A stretch of DNA of 7,362 nt from an uncultured Bacilli bacterium (lineage in GTDB: Bacteria; Bacillota_I; Bacilli_A; RF39; UBA660). Under the pieces are notes generated by a model. That model saw only the letters and a program-made list of their open reading frames with translations. It ran no database searches and was not told the origin of the DNA. Positions 5,043 to 7,362 of this stretch are shown one piece after another; the stretch's first letter is position 1; each line of letters starts with the position of its first letter. The translations under genes and the position numbers were made by a program. The stretch spans positions 1 to 7,362 of the forward strand of contig CAPZYV010000047.1 in the NCBI GenBank assembly GCA_948750805.1, read 5' to 3'.

Positions 5043-6182
5043 ATGAAAAAAACACTTAAAATTAGTACTGTTATTTTAATTATTATAGCTATATCATGTT
5101 TAATTTATAAAAAGTCTCCACAAGAAAAACCTAACATAAATATTAAACAACCTATAGATAATATAACCAAAACCCTAAATGAAATGACATTAGAAGAAAA
5201 AATTGGCCAAATGATGATAATTGCCTACCGAAAACCTACTATAAATGATGAGTTAAGTAATTTATTAAATACTGTTAAACCAGGTGGATTTATTTTTTTT
5301 AAGGAAAATTTAGTAACCTATAATGAATCATTAGAGTTAATTAAAGATATCAAAAATACAGCAAAAACTCCGATGTTTCTATCAATTGACCAAGAAGGTG
5401 GCAATGTCGACCGCTTAAAAACTATTAAAGGTATAACTTTTTCAAAAATGCCTGCAATGGCTGATATTGGTAAAACAAATGATACTTCAATCGCTTATGG
5501 TACAGGTGCTAACATAGCTCACAATCTTAAAATGCTAAGTTTAAATATGAACTTTGCACCTGTCATAGATATTTACTCTAATCCTAAAAATACAGTTATA
5601 GGTACAAGAAGTTTTGGTTCTAACGCTGAGGTAGTAGCCAAAATGGGACTGGCTTTAAGTAAAGGATTAAAAGATAACAATATTATACCTGTATATAAAC
5701 ACTTTCCTGGTCATGGAAATACTGAAACAGACTCTCACGTAGATTTACCAATAGTAAACAAATCTAAAGAAGAGCTATTAAAAGAAGAATTAATCCCATT
5801 TAAAGAAGCTATCGCTAATGGCGCTGAAGTAATAATGATTGGACATTTAGCAATACCATCAATTACCAATAGTTATATTCCTGCTTCTCTTTCTAAAAAA
5901 ATAATTACTAATTTATTAAAAGAAGAGTTAAATTATAAAAATATAGTTATTACTGATGCTCTAAATATGAAGGCTTTAACAAACAATTATACCGAAAAAG
6001 AAATAATTGAAAAAAGTATAAATGCTGGAGTAGATATATTACTTATGCCAGAGAATCCTATAAATGCCGTTAGTATAATAATTGACAGTATTAAAAATGG
6101 AACTATAAAAGAAGAACAAATAAATAAATCAGTTAAAAAAATATTAGAGTTAAAATATAAATATAATATCATAAATGAATAA
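5043..6182 (+). CDS. nagZ: Glycoside hydrolase family 3 beta-N-acetylglucosaminidase, NagZ-like, membrane-anchored
   Basis: The enzyme removes N-acetylglucosamine from the non-reducing end of peptidoglycan fragments and feeds muropeptide turnover. The 379-residue protein has an N-terminal hydrophobic segment at about residues 5-21. A cysteine at 19 (AISC) could make it a lipoprotein, though the lipobox is weak; otherwise it is an uncleaved anchor. The GH3 TIM-barrel domain spans about 43-375. Motifs are MTLEEKIGQM (48-57), DQEGG (116-120) with R124 nearby, KHFPGHG (219-225), the D230-S-H232 dyad on the flexible loop that marks the NagZ subgroup, and the nucleophile D305 in ITDALNM. It has only the barrel, without the C-terminal domain of B. 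subtilis NagZ, so it resembles the shorter Gram-negative form in length but is placed outside the membrane. The ATG at 5043 has a good ribosome binding site. It is monocistronic. It could cooperate with the CwlD-like amidase in wall turnover, though the two are not co-transcribed. Confidence 0.92.
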   Translation: MKKTLKISTVILIIIAISCLIYKKSPQEKPNINIKQPIDNITKTLNEMTLEEKIGQMMIIAYRKPTINDELSNLLNTVKPGGFIFFKENLVTYNESLELIKDIKNTAKTPMFLSIDQEGGNVDRLKTIKGITFSKMPAMADIGKTNDTSIAYGTGANIAHNLKMLSLNMNFAPVIDIYSNPKNTVIGTRSFGSNAEVVAKMGLALSKGLKDNNIIPVYKHFPGHGNTETDSHVDLPIVNKSKEELLKEELIPFKEAIANGAEVIMIGHLAIPSITNSYIPASLSKKIITNLLKEELNYKNIVITDALNMKALTNNYTEKEIIEKSINAGVDILLMPENPINAVSIIIDSIKNGTIKEEQINKSVKKILELKYKYNIINE

Positions 6183-6212
6183 AAGATAAGAATTCTAAAA
6201 CTCTTATCTTTT
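6181..6212. terminator. Two-way terminator between nagZ and the HD-hydrolase gene
   Basis: AAAAGATAAGA (6181-6191) pairs perfectly with TCTTATCTTTT (6202-6212), with a 10-base loop. On the plus strand it ends in TTTTT (6209-6213). On the minus strand the same hairpin ends in TCTTATCTTTTATT. The stem covers parts of both converging genes' stop codons, and the intergenic gap is only 21 bases, so one hairpin serves both transcripts. Confidence 0.85.
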
Positions 6213-6977
6213 TAAATTATCTTTTAAACTTGTATTATATATCATTGCTTCCTTAGGAAAATCAAAACTTACAGAAAGTAATGTTCCTCTTAACTTTTGA
6301 TTATAAAAACTTTGCATAAAAGTTCTCATAACTAAAAGAATTTTATCTGCTTGCTCTCTATTTATCCCATATCTTACACACTCTTCATCAGATATAGTAA
6401 GAGCTGCATAATGAAATTCAAAAAATATATCAGCTAAATCTTTTCCTTCTGCTATTTTTTCATCTACAAAAGGAAGATTTCTTAATACCGGAATAATACC
6501 TGGTTTATCCATATCTACATTTTGTTCACTTTGGTATTTCATAAAAGTTGTTGAAGAATGAATTGAATCAAACATTTTAGCTATCTTAGCTTCAATATCC
6601 CCTTGTGTCTCAAAACCATTTATTATCGTTCCAAAATCTATAATATCTCCATAAGTATCAGATAAATATTTAATTGCTAAATCTGTAACCCTTTTTCTTT
6701 CACTAGATGATACTCCTTGAAACTTTGTAATATCCCCAGTTATAGCCTCTGGTAAATCATGACATATAAAGTAATCTAAAATTTTACTCTCATCTAATAT
6801 AATAGGTAACTTATCTCTAACTATTCTATACATTAAAATTAAATCTAATGTATGATTCTTTATATCTTCTAATCTTGACCTTTCAACCTTCCATAATTTA
6901 GGTCCAGTACGTTCTGTATCACCTAAAATATCAAATACCATAAATAGCTTTACTTCTTGATTAAAATCTAATGCCAT
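6204..6977 (-). CDS. HD-domain metal-dependent hydrolase, YfbR/5'-deoxynucleotidase-like
   Basis: This 257-residue soluble protein has an HD phosphohydrolase domain. The metal-binding set is visible: H42 in KNHTLDLI, H73-D74 in ICHDLPEAITGDI, and D137 in KMFDSIHSS, with E77 close to the HD pair. HDLPE and GDI are typical of the YfbR group, which removes phosphate from deoxynucleoside 5'-monophosphates, so a nucleotide phosphatase in the cytoplasm is the best guess; the exact substrate is unknown. Length is longer than YfbR (about 200 residues), with an extra C-terminal segment after about residue 190 that I cannot assign. The ATG at 6977 is preceded by AGGAG (6992-6988) at 10 bases, within the 19-base gap after the glycosyltransferase stop. 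The two genes are therefore probably one operon, with this gene last and ended by the two-way terminator. The pairing with a glycosyltransferase gives no obvious shared pathway. Confidence 0.82.
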   Translation of the reverse strand: MALDFNQEVKLFMVFDILGDTERTGPKLWKVERSRLEDIKNHTLDLILMYRIVRDKLPIILDESKILDYFICHDLPEAITGDITKFQGVSSSERKRVTDLAIKYLSDTYGDIIDFGTIINGFETQGDIEAKIAKMFDSIHSSTTFMKYQSEQNVDMDKPGIIPVLRNLPFVDEKIAEGKDLADIFFEFHYAALTISDEECVRYGINREQADKILLVMRTFMQSFYNQKLRGTLLSVSFDFPKEAMIYNTSLKDNLKR

Positions 6978-6996
6978 TATACTAAATCTCCTAAGA

Positions 6997-7362
6997 TTAC
7001 TTATTTATTATAGTTTCTATAATATAACGAGGACGATGCTTTGTTTCATTATACATTTTGCCTATATACTCACCAATAATTCCAATTGAAATCATTTGAA
7101 GTCCTCCAATAAACCAAATAGATATCACAATAAAAGTCCAACCATCAACAGTATGCCCCATTATTTTTACAATTAAAGAATATATCATAATTAAAATACT
7201 TATCATTAAAATACCTATTCCCAAAGCTAGAATTAATCTAAGGGGTTTAATACTAAACGAAGTTATACCATCAAAAGCAAATGCTAACATTTTTTTAAGA
7301 GGATATTTTGATTCTCCAGCAAATCTTTTATTACGTTCATAATAAACAACTGTACTTTTATA
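6997..7362 (-). CDS. GtrB/DPM-like glycosyltransferase, C-terminal part (gene runs off the window)
   Basis: The reading frame is open to the right edge, giving the last 121 residues of a longer protein; the ATG at 7290 is internal. The visible part begins with the end of the GT2 catalytic domain, YYERNKRFAGESKYPLKKM, whose R-AGESKYPL motif is diagnostic of dolichol/undecaprenyl-phosphate sugar transferases such as GtrB and DPM1-like enzymes. The motif FDGITSFSIKPLRL and two transmembrane segments follow (about 7169-7256 and 7058-7150 on the window). The protein ends in a basic tail, RPRYIIETIINK. Such enzymes transfer glucose or a similar sugar from a nucleotide donor to the lipid carrier on the inner face of the membrane, for wall, teichoic acid or surface polymer modification. 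The catalytic DxD part lies outside the window, so activity cannot be checked. The HD-hydrolase gene follows 19 bases later. Confidence 0.92.
   Translation of the reverse strand, partial: YKSTVVYYERNKRFAGESKYPLKKMLAFAFDGITSFSIKPLRLILALGIGILMISILIMIYSLIVKIMGHTVDGWTFIVISIWFIGGLQMISIGIIGEYIGKMYNETKHRPRYIIETIINK

Noticed and set aside
5987..6172. 61-residue minus-strand reading frame, hydrophobic
   Set aside because: It is antisense to the conserved end of the nagZ gene; its hydrophobicity follows from the AT-rich complement.
6997..7290. A small 97-residue membrane protein starting at 7290
   Set aside because: The frame stays open to the window edge and the upstream codons encode the conserved R-AGESKYPL motif of a GT2 enzyme, so this is the end of a longer gene.
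1..7362. Alternative genetic code with UGA as tryptophan
   Set aside because: All tryptophan codons I checked are TGG and all stops are TAA, with protein ends at natural family lengths.

Overview
This is an AT-rich stretch of chromosome-like DNA from a low-GC Bacillota (Firmicutes), most likely an uncultured Bacilli- or Clostridia-type gut lineage. The evidence is the strong A/T codon bias, TAA as the only stop codon used, TGG for every tryptophan I checked (so no sign of the Mycoplasma UGA=Trp code), Gram-positive-style Shine-Dalgarno sites, and a gene set typical of Bacillota (CwlD-type amidase, zinc-dependent phospholipase C family, membrane-anchored HtrA, NagZ-type GH3). I cannot name the species from sequence alone.

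Layout from left to right. (1) 45-1061 (+): an unrecognised two-pass membrane protein with its own extended -10 promoter and a strong terminator at 1066-1105. (2) 1156-1806 (+): an exported or membrane-anchored CwlD-type N-acetylmuramoyl-L-alanine amidase, with no recognisable ribosome binding site. (3) 1803-2762 (-): a zinc-dependent phospholipase C family protein, convergent with the amidase and sharing overlapping stop codons. (4) 2763-2891: a divergent regulatory region with two opposed promoters, three tandem 11-bp TTMACM-type repeats and a 13-bp palindrome. (5) 2892-3821 and 3825-4931 (+): a tight two-gene operon of an Abi_2-family HEPN protein (abortive-infection type, predicted RNase) and a membrane-anchored HtrA/DegP-like serine protease, ended by a terminator at 4930-4960. 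(6) 5043-6182 (+): a membrane-anchored GH3 beta-N-acetylglucosaminidase (NagZ type). (7) Right edge, minus strand: the C-terminal part of a GtrB/DPM-like membrane glycosyltransferase (6997 to the window end), followed 19 bp downstream by an HD-domain hydrolase (6204-6977). This minus-strand pair converges on nagZ at a two-way terminator.

Much of the window concerns the cell envelope: an amidase and a glucosaminidase acting on peptidoglycan, an envelope quality-control protease, and an undecaprenyl-sugar-type glycosyltransferase. The less expected elements are the HEPN Abi protein co-transcribed with HtrA, the phospholipase gene's start region (GTG with no room for an SD, or ATT with a well-placed one), and the tandem 11-bp repeats that sit over the phospholipase -35 region and resemble sites for OmpR/PhoB-family regulators. 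I saw no tRNA, rRNA, CRISPR array, insertion sequence or gene-free stretch longer than 300 bases.
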